A stretch of DNA of 64,000 nt from Emcibacter sp. SYSU 3D8 (GTDB lineage: Bacteria; Pseudomonadota; Alphaproteobacteria; SMXS01), in contig NZ_JBBYXK010000003.1 of the NCBI RefSeq assembly GCF_039655875.1, positions 124,001-188,000 on the forward strand, written 5' to 3'. Of this stretch, positions 16,751 through 28,821 are shown piece by piece (position 1 is the first letter of the stretch; the number at the start of each line of letters is the position of its first letter). The position numbers and the translations under genes were made by a program. Under the pieces are notes generated by a model, which was not told where the DNA came from, made no database searches, and worked only from the letters and a program-made list of their open reading frames with translations.

Positions 16751-17551
16751 ATGTCGCTCGCAGCTGACCTCGCTCCTCATCTCTCCCATCTTCGCCGCTA
16801 TGCGCGCGCGCTGACCGGAAGCCAGGTCCATGGCGACGCCTATGTACGGGCCTGCCTCGAGACCATTGTCGAGGCGCCGGACGAATTTCCGCGCGATGTG
16901 GGCGCCAAGGTGGGCCTCTACAAGGTGTTCTATGCCATCTGGATGACAGCCCATGTGGACGAGCCGGCCGACCTCGACGATTCGATGGCCAAGCCCGAGC
17001 GGCGGTTGCAGCGGCGGCTTGAAGAACTGACGCCGGTCAGCCGGCAGGCGCTGCTGCTCACGGCCATGGAGGGCTTCGGCGAGAACGAGACCGCCGAGAT
17101 CATCGGCATCACGCCTGATGAAGTGGGCGAACTGGTCGAGATGGCGCTGGCAGATATCCAGCGCCAGGAGCGCACCAAGGTGCTGATCATCGAGGACGAG
17201 CCGGCCATCTCAATGGATCTGGCCTCGCTGGTCACCGATCTGGGGCACCAGGTCGTCGCCATTTCCATGACCCGCAACCAGGCGGTGAAGGCCGCGCGAG
17301 ATCACAAGCCGGGCCTGGTGCTGGCCGATATCCAGCTTGCCGACGGCAGCTCGGGCCTTGATGCCGTCAAGGAAATCCTGGGCCAGATGGAAGTGCCGGT
17401 GATCTTCATCACCGCGTTCCCCGAGCGGCTGCTGACCGGCGAGCGCCCGGAGCCGACTTTCCTGATCACCAAGCCGTTCGACCATCGCACGGTCCAGGCC
17501 ACGATCAGCCAGGCGCTGTTCTTCAACACGTCGGAGGCGCTGGTCGCCTAA
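16751..17551 (+). CDS. phyR: general stress response regulator PhyR
   Basis: 266 aa. The start at 16751 is set by GGAG upstream and by the family N-terminus (MSLAADLAPHLSHLRRYARAL); a GTG at 16712 is in frame but unlikely. Residues 1-130 form the sigma-like output domain (helix-rich, with an ALLLTAMEGFGENETAEIIG region-4-like part). Residues about 140-262 form the receiver with Asp near 192 (LADIQLADGSSGLD) and Lys in TKPFDHR. When phosphorylated it binds NepR as a sigma mimic and releases EcfG. No EcfG-type promoter was found directly before it. It converges with the 17562 gene, 10 bp away. Confidence 0.96.
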   Translation: MSLAADLAPHLSHLRRYARALTGSQVHGDAYVRACLETIVEAPDEFPRDVGAKVGLYKVFYAIWMTAHVDEPADLDDSMAKPERRLQRRLEELTPVSRQALLLTAMEGFGENETAEIIGITPDEVGELVEMALADIQRQERTKVLIIEDEPAISMDLASLVTDLGHQVVAISMTRNQAVKAARDHKPGLVLADIQLADGSSGLDAVKEILGQMEVPVIFITAFPERLLTGERPEPTFLITKPFDHRTVQATISQALFFNTSEALVA

Positions 17552-17561
17552 TCCGTCCGGG

Positions 17562-19241
17562 TCAGGCGATGGTGGACCGCAGGCTTTCCAGGTAACCATG
17601 GACCGCCTGCACCACCACCGAGCCTTCGCCCACCGCCGAGGCCACGCGCTTCACCGACCCGGCGCGGACGTCGCCAACGGCGTAGACGCCGGAGCGGCTG
17701 GTTTCATAGGGCGAGGCCGGGTAGGCGCCATGATTGTGACCTCCGGTGACGACGAAGCCCTGGGCGTCCCGGTCCAGGCAGCCGTCCAGCCAGTCCGTGT
17801 TCGGTACGGCGCCGATCATCACGAAAAGGTTGCCGCAATCGATGCGGGTGACCTGTCCGTTATCGCGGCAGGTCCATGAGACATGGCGCAGTGTGGCATC
17901 GCCTTCCAGGCCCGTTACTTCGCAGCCGGGGTGCAAGGTGATGCGCGGCGAGGCGTCGATCCTGCGAACCAGATAGTCGGACATGGTGGCGCTCAGGCTC
18001 GGGCCGCGCACCAGGATGTGGACGTGCCTGGCGATCCGCGACAGGAACACGGCGGCCTGGCCAGCCGAATTGCCGCCGCCCACGACGATGGCCTCCTCGC
18101 CGTGGCAGAGCTGGCCTTCCATGGCGGTGGCCGCGTAATGGATGCCCTGGCCCTCGAACCGGCCGTAGTCCGGCACGTCGAGCTGGCGGTATCGGGCGCC
18201 GGTCGCCACCACGACCGCGTTCGCCGACGCCCTGCTGCCGTCGTCGAGCTCGAGCTGGTAGGGCAGGTATTCGCAATGCAGCTTCAGCGCCTGCCGCGAC
18301 ACCGCCAGCCGCGCGCCGAACTTCTGCGCCTGCACCTGCGCCCGGCCGGCGAGCGCCTCGCCCGAGATGCCGGTGGGAAAGCCCAGATAGTTTTCGATCC
18401 GCGAGCTGGTGCCGGCCTGGCCGCCCGGCGCCATGCACTCGACGACCAGCACATCGAGGCCTTCCGAGGCCGCATAGACCGCCGCGGCCAGTCCGCCCGG
18501 GCCCGCGCCCACCACCACGAGGTCGTAAACATGCAGCGGATCGATGCTGGCGGTCAGGCCCAGCCTGTCGGCCAGCTCGGGAATTGGCGGATTGCCCAGT
18601 ACGGCGCCGCCCTGGACGATGACCGCCGGCAGCGTGTTGGGGCCGATCTGGAAGCACAGCTGCACGCCGGCCGCGTTCGGGTTGCTGTCGGTATCGACCA
18701 GCCGGTAGGGATAGCCGTTACGGGTCAGGAAACGCATGATCCGCAAGGTATCCGCGCCATGACCCGGCCCCACGACGACCGCGCCGCCCTGCTCGCGGCG
18801 CATCAGGCCGACGCGGCGCAGGATGAACGCCCGCATGATCGTCTCGGCGATGTCCGCTTCGGCGGACATCATCCGGCGGAAGGCGGCCCGGTCCAGCCGC
18901 GCAAGACGCGCGTCCACGACGGCGCGGGCGCTGACCAGGTTCTCGTGGTCGTTGAACAGGTCGACCTCGCCGGTGAACTGGCGTTCGCGGTGCACCGTGA
19001 CCCTGGTTTCGCGGCCATATTCGTCGTGGCCGAAAATCTCCAGCGCACCCTCCAGCACCAGGAAGAAGTCGCTGTCGCGCTGGCCGCGCTGGTACACCAG
19101 CACGCCGGCCGGCACATCCTCGACCTGGCCGTACCCGGCGATGCGTTCCGCCACCTCTTCGGGGAGGTGCGGGAACATCTGGTGCTCGCGGCTGCGCAGT
19201 TCGTCCGGCAGCGGTTCGGCCATGTCGTCGACCGTACTCAA
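17562..19241 (-). CDS. cNMP-binding domain / thioredoxin-reductase-like FAD oxidoreductase fusion
   Basis: 559 aa. Residues about 20-140 are a cyclic-nucleotide-binding (CRP-type effector) domain; about 155-230 resembles a glutaredoxin-like module without CxxC; about 240-555 is a thioredoxin-reductase fold with FAD loop GAGPGGLAAA and NAD(P) loop GGGNSAGQAA. At the position of the reductase CATC the sequence is HYAATAMEG, so the redox-active disulfide is lost. It probably oxidises NAD(P)H with another acceptor, gated by a nucleotide or other ligand. The ATG overlaps the upstream stop (ATGA), making it the last gene of the RND efflux operon. Confidence 0.88.
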   Translation of the reverse strand: MSTVDDMAEPLPDELRSREHQMFPHLPEEVAERIAGYGQVEDVPAGVLVYQRGQRDSDFFLVLEGALEIFGHDEYGRETRVTVHRERQFTGEVDLFNDHENLVSARAVVDARLARLDRAAFRRMMSAEADIAETIMRAFILRRVGLMRREQGGAVVVGPGHGADTLRIMRFLTRNGYPYRLVDTDSNPNAAGVQLCFQIGPNTLPAVIVQGGAVLGNPPIPELADRLGLTASIDPLHVYDLVVVGAGPGGLAAAVYAASEGLDVLVVECMAPGGQAGTSSRIENYLGFPTGISGEALAGRAQVQAQKFGARLAVSRQALKLHCEYLPYQLELDDGSRASANAVVVATGARYRQLDVPDYGRFEGQGIHYAATAMEGQLCHGEEAIVVGGGNSAGQAAVFLSRIARHVHILVRGPSLSATMSDYLVRRIDASPRITLHPGCEVTGLEGDATLRHVSWTCRDNGQVTRIDCGNLFVMIGAVPNTDWLDGCLDRDAQGFVVTGGHNHGAYPASPYETSRSGVYAVGDVRAGSVKRVASAVGEGSVVVQAVHGYLESLRSTIA

Positions 19242-19873
19242 ACGGCGCGCCGCGAGTTGGGGCAGTCGCCCAGCGGGATGATCCGGTCCAGCCGGTCGAC
19301 CAGCGCCGACGGCGCATACATGATGCTGCCGTGGGTCAGCATGGGCTCGATCAGGCCGGTACGCAGTAGGCCGGCGGCGACCGAGCGGAACTCGTCCTCG
19401 GACCTGAACACCGACGGCACCAGCGCCTCGATGGCGCGGCGCTCGGCGCTGGCACTACGTTTGGTCTTGTCGCGCAGCAGCATGCCGCAATCGTTGACGT
19501 ACTGATGCAGGCTCTGCACCACGTCCATCTCGCGCGGCGAGATGATGGCGAGGATATCGGCGAGCGGCAGGAACTCGCCGGCCGCCGTGCCGGCGCGCGC
19601 CACGTTGGCGATGGCCTGGGCGAGCAGCGACAGGTTGTAGTCGGCGGTGCCCTCCTGGACGGCGCGGCGGTAGCGCATCAGCAGCGGCACCAGCGCCTCG
19701 GCCTCGTCGTCGCTCAGCGTCCGCTCCACGGCCTGAAGCTGCTGATCGAGGATGGCGAGGGCGGCGGTCATGCGCTTCGACGAACTTTCGGCCGCCTCGC
19801 CCTGGTCGCAGCCGCCTTCGACCACGCAGGCGGCGAGCCGCCGCACCGTCGTATCCAGGTCCATGTCAAGCAT
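19238..19873 (-). CDS. helical hypothetical protein in the RND/oxidoreductase operon
   Basis: 211 aa from the ATG at 19873, placed 7 nt after GAGGAG; an ATG at 19879 is too close to that site. Predicted mainly alpha-helical, with a central ADYNLSLLAQAIANVARAG followed by LADILAIISPREMDVVQSLH, then a C-terminal winged-helix-like part. A loose resemblance to the DUF4393/Abi-alpha family is possible but not convincing. It starts 16 bp after the RND pump and overlaps the oxidoreductase by 4 bp, so it is probably co-translated and may link the two. Confidence 0.6.
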   Translation of the reverse strand: MLDMDLDTTVRRLAACVVEGGCDQGEAAESSSKRMTAALAILDQQLQAVERTLSDDEAEALVPLLMRYRRAVQEGTADYNLSLLAQAIANVARAGTAAGEFLPLADILAIISPREMDVVQSLHQYVNDCGMLLRDKTKRSASAERRAIEALVPSVFRSEDEFRSVAAGLLRTGLIEPMLTHGSIMYAPSALVDRLDRIIPLGDCPNSRRAV

Positions 19874-19889
19874 CGCCATGCTCCTCGCG

Positions 19890-23047
<3,158 letters not shown>

Positions 23048-23051
<4 letters not shown>

Positions 23052-24253
23052 GTGCCGCCGGCCGCCGCCGCACCGAGCTTGTCGATGGCGACCGGTTGCG
23101 GCGTCACCTTGCCGCCGGGCCGGGTGCGCTGGAGGCCGCTGACGATGACCAGATCGTCCTTGCCGACGCCGGACCGGACGATGCGCAGTCCGTCCGACAG
23201 CGGGCCGAGTTCGACCGGCCGGTAGGCCACGGTGTTGTCCCTGGCGACCACGTAGACGAACTTGCGCGACTGGTCGCTGCCGATGCTGCTGTCGGGCAGC
23301 AGGACGGCGTTGTACCTGCCGCTGCCGATCAGCTTCAGCCGGCCGAACATGCCGGGGAGCAGCACGTTGTCCGGGTTGGCGAACACGGCCCGCGCCTGCA
23401 CGGTGCCGGTCGAGCGGTCGACCCGGTTGTCGACGAAATCCATGTGGCCCTTGTGCGGGAAGCCGTCCTCGTCCTGCAGCGCGACGGCGACCTCGTTGGG
23501 TGCGTCGCGTGAACTCGGCCGGCTGCCTTCGCTGGAAAGCCGCGTGTATTTCAGGTAGGCGGCCTCGTCGGCGTCGAAATAGAAGTGGATCGGGTCGAGC
23601 GAGACGATGGTGGTCAGCAGCGTCGATTCGGCAGTGCCGCCGCTGATCAGGTTGCCGACGCTGACCTGGTAGCGGCTCACCCGGCCGGCGACCGGCGCGC
23701 GCACCTCGGTGAACTCCAGGTTGAGCCTGGCGTCGCGCACCGCCGACTCGGCGACGGTGACGGCGGCCTCGCCGGACCGCTTGGCCTGGCGGCGCTCGTC
23801 CAGCACCCGCTCGGAGATGTTGCCGCGGCTGAACAGGGCCTCGGCGCGCTCCAGGTCGCGGCCGGCCAGGTCGAGCTGCGACTTGGCGGACACCAGCTCG
23901 GCCTGCGCCCGGTCGACGGCGATGCGGAACGGCCGCTGGTCGATGACGAACAGCAGGGCGCCCTTCTTCACGGTCTCGCCGTCCGCGAAGTTGATCGACG
24001 ACAGGTAGCCGCTCACCCGGGCGCGCACGTCGACGTCCTCGGTGGCCTGGAACCGGCCGGTGTACTCATCCCACTCCACCGTCTCGCGCACCAGCGGCTT
24101 GGCGACGCTGACGGGCGGTGGCGGCGGCGCGCCCGACGTCTCGCCCTCGGCGCCGCAGGCGGCGAGCCACAACGGCAACATGCAGGCAAGGGCGATACGC
24201 CGGAGCGATGGGAAGCCGGGCTGACGCTGTTGGCGATATCGCGTGGCGCTCAC
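23048..24253 (-). CDS. RND efflux periplasmic adaptor (membrane fusion protein), lipoprotein
   Basis: 401 aa from the GTG at 24253. Hydrophobic leader and lipobox LAAC about residue 33 mark a lipoprotein anchored in the inner membrane. Barrel-sandwich (lipoyl) halves at about 70-110 (RARVSGYLSSINFADGETVKKG) and 165-210 (VRAPVAGRVSRYQVSVGNLI) flank a coiled-coil hairpin; beta-barrel and membrane-proximal domains follow. An ATG at 24346 is in frame but would lie 5' of the predicted start of transcription. First gene of the four-gene operon reaching to 17562. Confidence 0.92.
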
Positions 24254-24347
24254 GGATCGGCTCTCTGGTTGGCTATCCGGCGGGGAATCCTCCGCTACGA
24301 TGTTGCGCTGCAGAATGACTCGAACCGGCCTGCCAGGAATTGGCATC

Positions 24348-24378
24348 AGTATAGGTGCGCCGCCTGGGAGGATGTCAA
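24348..24378 (-). promoter_or_regulatory. promoter of the RND operon with 19-nt spacer
   Basis: On the minus strand a perfect TTGACA (24378-24373), 19 nt, then TATACT (24353-24348). The hexamers are strong but the spacer is longer than optimal. Promoters of this shape are often activated by MerR-family regulators that untwist the spacer; no such gene is nearby. The predicted transcript starts near 24341. Confidence 0.55.
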
Positions 24379-24435
24379 GGCTACCGCGCCGCGCACGTCA
24401 GCCGTGCCGTTTCGCACAAGCGAAGGGGATTCGAG

Positions 24436-25578
24436 TCAACCGGCCGGAATCAGCCGGATCCGGGTGATCTCCGATGGCACGCCCAGACGCTTGGGTGGGC
24501 CCCAATAGCCGGTGCCGCGGCTGGTATAGACCCACAGATCGCCGAGTCGGTCCAGGCCGCCGATGAACGGCTGCTGCAGCCGGACGAAATGGTTCCAGGG
24601 CCAGAACTGGCCGCCATGGGTATGACCGGACAACTGCAGGTGAAAACCGGCCTCAGCGGCGGCCGCTGCGCTGCGCGGCTGGTGCGCCAGCAGGATACGC
24701 GGCAGACCCTCGGGCGCGCCGCGGATGGCGGCGGCCGGATCGCTGCGCTCGGCGGGGTCGAAGTGATGGGCGCTGTAATCCGGTACCCCGGCGATCACCA
24801 GCAACGCGCCGTCGTGGTCCAGTACGTTGTGACCGTTCACCAGCACGATCAGGCCCAGCCGCCGCATCTCGGCAGTCCAGGCCGGCGCGCCCGAATAATA
24901 TTCGTGATTGCCGGTGACGAAGAAGGCGCCGTGCCGCGCGGTCAACCGCGACAGGGGCTGGGTGTGATGCGCCAGGTCGCGCACATTGCCGTCGACCACA
25001 TCGCCGGTCACCGCGATCAGGTCGGCGCCAATGCCGTTGACGGCATCGACGATGGCATCGAGGTACCGCCGTTTGATGGTCGGTCCTACATGGATGTCGG
25101 TGATCTGGGCGATGACGAAACCGTGGAGCGCATCGGGCAGGCCGTCAATGGGCACCTCCACATGCTTGATCTGGGCGCGCCGTCGTGCGTTGATCAAGCC
25201 GATCAGTGTCGCCAGGACAGCCAGGACCGGGACGGCCACGGCAGAGCGGACCGCGAAGCGGGTGAACGCCGGATCGGACGCGGACAGGGCCATGCCCAGC
25301 AGCACCAGATCACGGATCAGGGTCAGGATCAGCAGCGACGAGAACAAGCCCATGAACAGCGAGCCGGCCCAGGCCAGGATATCGGACAAGGGTTGTTGCC
25401 GGACTCCCCGCGACGCCACGCTCATGGGCATCAGCAGGAACGACGCCGTCAGCATGCCGGCGCCCGCCAGGCGCCAGGTGCCGCTCACCGGCAGGTCGGG
25501 CAGCAGCCGGATGCCGATATAGCCGTGGAGCGCGCCGACAAGCGCCATGACGATCAGGAAGAGGGAGGGCAGGCGCAT
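24436..25578 (-). CDS. membrane-anchored metallophosphoesterase (YkuE/YaeI-like)
   Basis: 380 aa from the ATG at 25578 (AGGGAA upstream). The N-terminal about 140 residues hold four hydrophobic helices. The catalytic part shows the calcineurin-like signature in order: ITDIHVG (about 158), VTGDVVDG, TGNHEYY and SGHTHGGQFWP near the C-terminus. Relatives with membrane helices hydrolyse phosphodiesters or pyrophosphates of lipid headgroups; the substrate here is not known. It stands alone, divergent from the VOC gene at 25716. Confidence 0.88.
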   Translation of the reverse strand: MRLPSLFLIVMALVGALHGYIGIRLLPDLPVSGTWRLAGAGMLTASFLLMPMSVASRGVRQQPLSDILAWAGSLFMGLFSSLLILTLIRDLVLLGMALSASDPAFTRFAVRSAVAVPVLAVLATLIGLINARRRAQIKHVEVPIDGLPDALHGFVIAQITDIHVGPTIKRRYLDAIVDAVNGIGADLIAVTGDVVDGNVRDLAHHTQPLSRLTARHGAFFVTGNHEYYSGAPAWTAEMRRLGLIVLVNGHNVLDHDGALLVIAGVPDYSAHHFDPAERSDPAAAIRGAPEGLPRILLAHQPRSAAAAAEAGFHLQLSGHTHGGQFWPWNHFVRLQQPFIGGLDRLGDLWVYTSRGTGYWGPPKRLGVPSEITRIRLIPAG

Positions 25579-25715
25579 ATGGGTTCCCTGGTGGGCGTCG
25601 CCGGAAGATGGGCCGGAAGAGGCCAAGGTCAACAGGGTCGGCGCTGGCCGCCTTGCGCTTGGCCGCCGGAGCTTTCACAGTCAGGGCCGCAATTGCGCAA
25701 TCATGGGGAAATTCG

Positions 25716-26267
25716 ATGCGGCTGCCGACCGACAGAAACGTGTTCCAGAACGCCTGGGTGGTGAACGACCTGGAAGCCGCCATGACGCGATGGCTCGACT
25801 TCTACGGTATCGGCCCGTTCTATGTGCTCGAGCAGCTGAACCTGGACGGCACGCTCTATCGCGGCCAGCCTTCGGAGCTGCGGCTGTCCGTGGGCCTGGC
25901 GCAGGCCCAGTCGGTGCAGATCGAGCTGATCTTCCAGCACAGCAAGGGCCCCAGCGTCTACCGGGACATGGTTCCCGAAGGGCAGACCGGGTTTCACCAC
26001 GTCTGCACCTACACCGACGATTTCGCCGCCGACAAGGCCTATTACGAGCAGGCCGGTTACGCCACCGCCATGGAAGGCGGCGCGCCCGACGGCTCGGTGA
26101 AGTTCGGCTATTTCGACACCCGCAAGGACTTCGACATCTTCACCGAGGTGATCAGCGCCTCGCCCGGCATCCTCGCCCGCAACGAGATGGTGCGCCGCGC
26201 CTCCGTCGATTGGGACGGCAGCGATCCCATCCGCATCATCACGCCGGATGGCTGGCGGGCGGCCTAG
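25716..26267 (+). CDS. VOC family (glyoxalase/dioxygenase-fold) protein A
   Basis: 183 aa from the ATG at 25716 (GGGGA upstream). It opens with the family pattern NAWVVNDLEAAMTRWLDFYG and has the paired beta-alpha-beta-beta-beta modules with GFHHVCTYTDD marking a metal-ligand His region. Related to methylmalonyl-CoA-epimerase/glyoxalase-like proteins common in catabolic clusters. It shares architecture with the VOC genes at 28180 and 46801. The last 4 bp overlap the flavin reductase gene tail-to-tail. Reaction unknown. Confidence 0.8.
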   Translation: MRLPTDRNVFQNAWVVNDLEAAMTRWLDFYGIGPFYVLEQLNLDGTLYRGQPSELRLSVGLAQAQSVQIELIFQHSKGPSVYRDMVPEGQTGFHHVCTYTDDFAADKAYYEQAGYATAMEGGAPDGSVKFGYFDTRKDFDIFTEVISASPGILARNEMVRRASVDWDGSDPIRIITPDGWRAA

Positions 26268-26902
26268 GGCCGCTTCCGCTCGACCGCCCAGTCGGCATAG
26301 GCGATGCGCGGCATGTTGAACATGCCGGCCGTCGTCGTGTACCAGCCGCCGCCATGCATGCGGCCGATCAGCTTCAGCATGGGCGCGTCCACATACATCT
26401 TCTCAGCGTCGAAACAGGCATCGTCGATGTGCATGTAGACCACCTCGCCGACGACGATGCGGTTGCCGGTGCCCACTTCCATGGTGGTCATGCGCTTGCA
26501 CTCGAAGCTGACCGGCGATTCCTTGATGTAGGGCACGTTCACCTTCACGCCGGGCACGGCGGTCAGACCGGCGCTGTCCATCTCGTCCTCCTCGGCGGGG
26601 AAGTCCATGGCGCACAGATTCATGTGCGGTGCGATTGCCTCGCTGACCAGGCTGACGACAAATTCGCCGGTGTCGCGGATGTTGTCGCCGGTGTCCTTGC
26701 GCGGTGAATAATCGGTGACCTCCAGCCCCAGCACCACCAGCGGCGGTTCGCTGCTCATGGCATTGAAAAAGCTGAAAGGCGCCGAATTGACGATGCCGTC
26801 CTTGCTGACGGTGGTAACCAGGGCGATGGGGCGCGGCACCACGGTCGACACCAGCAGCTTGTAGCGTTCGGGGCGGGACAGTTTGGCGAAATCCAGTTCC
26901 AT
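26264..26902 (-). CDS. flavin reductase family protein (FMN-binding split barrel)
   Basis: 212 aa from the ATG at 26902, with GGGAG six bases upstream. The N-terminal ERYKLLVSTVVPRPIALVTT followed by GIVNSAPFSFFNAMSSEPP is diagnostic of the flavin-reductase-like split-barrel family (PF01613), which supplies reduced FMN to monooxygenases or acts directly on substrates. The gene is divergent from the enolase-superfamily gene across a palindromic operator candidate, which suggests a shared regulator and pathway. Confidence 0.88.
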   Translation of the reverse strand: MELDFAKLSRPERYKLLVSTVVPRPIALVTTVSKDGIVNSAPFSFFNAMSSEPPLVVLGLEVTDYSPRKDTGDNIRDTGEFVVSLVSEAIAPHMNLCAMDFPAEEDEMDSAGLTAVPGVKVNVPYIKESPVSFECKRMTTMEVGTGNRIVVGEVVYMHIDDACFDAEKMYVDAPMLKLIGRMHGGGWYTTTAGMFNMPRIAYADWAVERKRP

Positions 26903-26932
26903 GGCGGGCTCCCAGGTTTGCGATGCCATTAA

Positions 26933-26948
26933 TTATATCGCGATATAA
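26933..26948. promoter_or_regulatory. perfect 16-bp palindrome between divergent catabolic genes
   Basis: TTATATCG-CGATATAA, an uninterrupted palindrome 31 bp before the flavin reductase start and 77 bp before the enolase-superfamily start. AT-rich in a GC-rich region, it overlaps the likely promoter zone for both genes and is a strong operator candidate; GntR/FadR-type or MarR-type repressors bind sites of this shape. No regulator gene is adjacent. Confidence 0.6.
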
Positions 26949-27024
26949 AAAATGGCAAGGCCCGGTGTTGGCGGCGCGGACGATCCCGGCTAAGACTGCG
27001 CAGTCCCCGGAACAGGAAACAGCC

Positions 27025-28104
27025 ATGACCCCGAAAATCACCGGATTGCGTGTACGTGCCGCCGTCGTGCCGCGCCCCCGGCCACTGATCTTCCATACGG
27101 CGAAGTTCACCAAATCGCCCCTGCTGCTGCTGGATCTGGAGACAGACGCGGGCGTCACGGGCCGCGCCTATCTGTTCTGCTATCACGACGAGGCGGTCGC
27201 GCCGCTGGTGGCCATGACCCGCAACATGGAACCGCTGCTCGTCGGCATGGACCTCGAGCCGCTGGCCATCAACCGCAAGATCTGGAGCAGCTTCCGCTAT
27301 CTGGGCATGCAGGGGATCGCCGCCATGGTGCTGTCGGTGATCGACATGGCTGCCTGGGATGCGCTGGCGTGCTCGGCCGGCCTGCCGCTTGCCCGGTTAC
27401 TGGGTGGCACGGCCAAGCCGCTTGCCACCTATGACAGCACCGGTCTGGGCGGCCCGGACTCGGTGGCGCGCGAGGCGCGCGAACTGGCCGATGCCGGTTT
27501 CGCCACCATCAAGATCAAGCTGGGCTATCCGACCGCCGACGATGACCTCGCGGTGATCCGCGCCATCGGTGCCGAGGTGCCGGGCATGAAGCTGATGGTC
27601 GACTACAATATGCGGCTGTCCAACATCGAGGCCGCCGCGCGCATGGCCGCGCTCGAGCCGGAAGGGTTGCTGTGGGTCGAGGAGCCGCTGGATTCAGGCG
27701 ATCTGGATGGCCACGCCGCGCTGGCCCGCGACTTCCGTACGCCGATCCAGATGGGCGAGAACTGGTGGAACGTGCAGGACATGGCCCGGGCGGTGAAGGC
27801 CCAGGCCACCGACTGCGTCATGATCGACATCGGCCGTATCGGCGGCGTCACCGGCTGGTTGCAATGCGCGGCGCTGGCCGAGGCGCACGGCGTGCCTTTG
27901 TCCAGCCACTTCTTTCCGGAAATCAGCGCCCAGATGATGTCCGTCACGCCCACGGCGCACTGGCTCGAATTCCTCGAATGGGCGAGTCCGATCCTCACCG
28001 AACCGGTCAGCGCCGCGAACGGCATCCTCGAGCCGTCCACCCGGCCCGGCTCCGGCGTCGAGTGGGATGAGGCGGCCGTGGCGCGCTACGAAATCAAGCT
28101 CTGA
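27025..28104 (+). CDS. mandelate racemase/muconate lactonizing (enolase superfamily) protein
   Basis: 359 aa from the ATG at 27025 (AGGAAAC upstream). Catalytic landmarks: KxK at 163-165 (IKIKLGY), Mg2+ ligands Asp193 (MVDYNM), Glu219/220 (WVEEPL) and Glu245 (MGENWW), then Asp268 and His295 (SSHFFPEI) forming the second acid/base dyad. That Lys-x-Lys plus His-Asp pair is the mandelate racemase subgroup, which abstracts a proton alpha to a carboxylate (racemases, sugar-acid dehydratases). The substrate is not predictable. Confidence 0.9.
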   Translation: MTPKITGLRVRAAVVPRPRPLIFHTAKFTKSPLLLLDLETDAGVTGRAYLFCYHDEAVAPLVAMTRNMEPLLVGMDLEPLAINRKIWSSFRYLGMQGIAAMVLSVIDMAAWDALACSAGLPLARLLGGTAKPLATYDSTGLGGPDSVAREARELADAGFATIKIKLGYPTADDDLAVIRAIGAEVPGMKLMVDYNMRLSNIEAAARMAALEPEGLLWVEEPLDSGDLDGHAALARDFRTPIQMGENWWNVQDMARAVKAQATDCVMIDIGRIGGVTGWLQCAALAEAHGVPLSSHFFPEISAQMMSVTPTAHWLEFLEWASPILTEPVSAANGILEPSTRPGSGVEWDEAAVARYEIKL

Positions 28105-28179
28105 GACTTTTCTGCAAGGGTGCTTGTATTCGGCATGGACGTTCGGGATACTGCCGCTCCCAGGGGAAGGAGACCGACC

Positions 28180-28707
28180 ATGACCGTGACCAAGTACAGC
28201 CTGTTTCAGGAAGCCTATTTCGTCGACGATATCGAGGATGCGATCAAGCGCTGGAACCGGCTGTTCGGCGCCGGCCCGTTTCGCCGCGTGCCGCACCACA
28301 AGACCGACAAGTTCGACTATCGCGGCACCGACACGGAAGCCGACGTGTCCTATGCCTTCGGCTATCAGGGCGACATCATGGTGCAGTTCATCGAGCAGCA
28401 CGACGAGAAGGCCTCCATCTACCGCGACATGTTCAAGCGGGGCGAGGAAGGTCACCACCATGTTGGCGTGCTGGTCCATGACTTCGAGGTCGAGTACCAG
28501 CGATTGCTCGACATGGGCTTTGAATGCGCCTGCCGGCTCTATGCCGACAAGGTCGACGCCGCCTATTTCGATACGCGCTCGGTCAACGGCTGCTTCACCG
28601 AAATCCACGGCGACCCGCCGCACATCCTGCAATCCTTCGCCACCTGGAAGCGTGCGCACGAGCTGTGGCGGCCCGGCTACAGCCTGTATCTCGAGGAGCA
28701 GCCCTGA
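28180..28707 (+). CDS. VOC family protein B
   Basis: 175 aa from the ATG at 28180, with AAGGAG seven bases upstream. It reads EAYFVDDIEDAIKRWNRLFG then GHHHVGVLVHDFE, matching the other two VOC proteins of the window in length and motif order. A His-rich loop (GHHHV) and Glu (CFTEIHGD) could bind the metal. It follows the enolase-superfamily gene by 75 bp on the same strand and may belong to its transcript. Confidence 0.8.
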   Translation: MTVTKYSLFQEAYFVDDIEDAIKRWNRLFGAGPFRRVPHHKTDKFDYRGTDTEADVSYAFGYQGDIMVQFIEQHDEKASIYRDMFKRGEEGHHHVGVLVHDFEVEYQRLLDMGFECACRLYADKVDAAYFDTRSVNGCFTEIHGDPPHILQSFATWKRAHELWRPGYSLYLEEQP

Positions 28708-28737
28708 CGGCTCCAGGGTTCCCTGCAGGATCGCTCC

Positions 28738-28766
28738 TTGTGTCCGACGCCCGGATGATATATAAA
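28738..28766 (+). promoter_or_regulatory. sigma70-like promoter of the PEP-CTERM gene
   Basis: TTGTGT (28738-28743), 17 nt, TATAAA (28761-28766), within an AT-rich island. The predicted start near 28773 leaves a leader of about 50 nt. Confidence 0.55.
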
Positions 28767-28821
28767 ATTCGAAATAAATAGTGAGTGCCGCAAGGCGCGC
28801 CAATCGGGCAATGGACAGCGA

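Noticed and set aside
24251-24346. ATG at 24346 as the start of the efflux adaptor
   Set aside because: It adds 31 polar residues before the lipoprotein signal and lies 5' of the predicted transcription start. The GTG at 24253 fits better.
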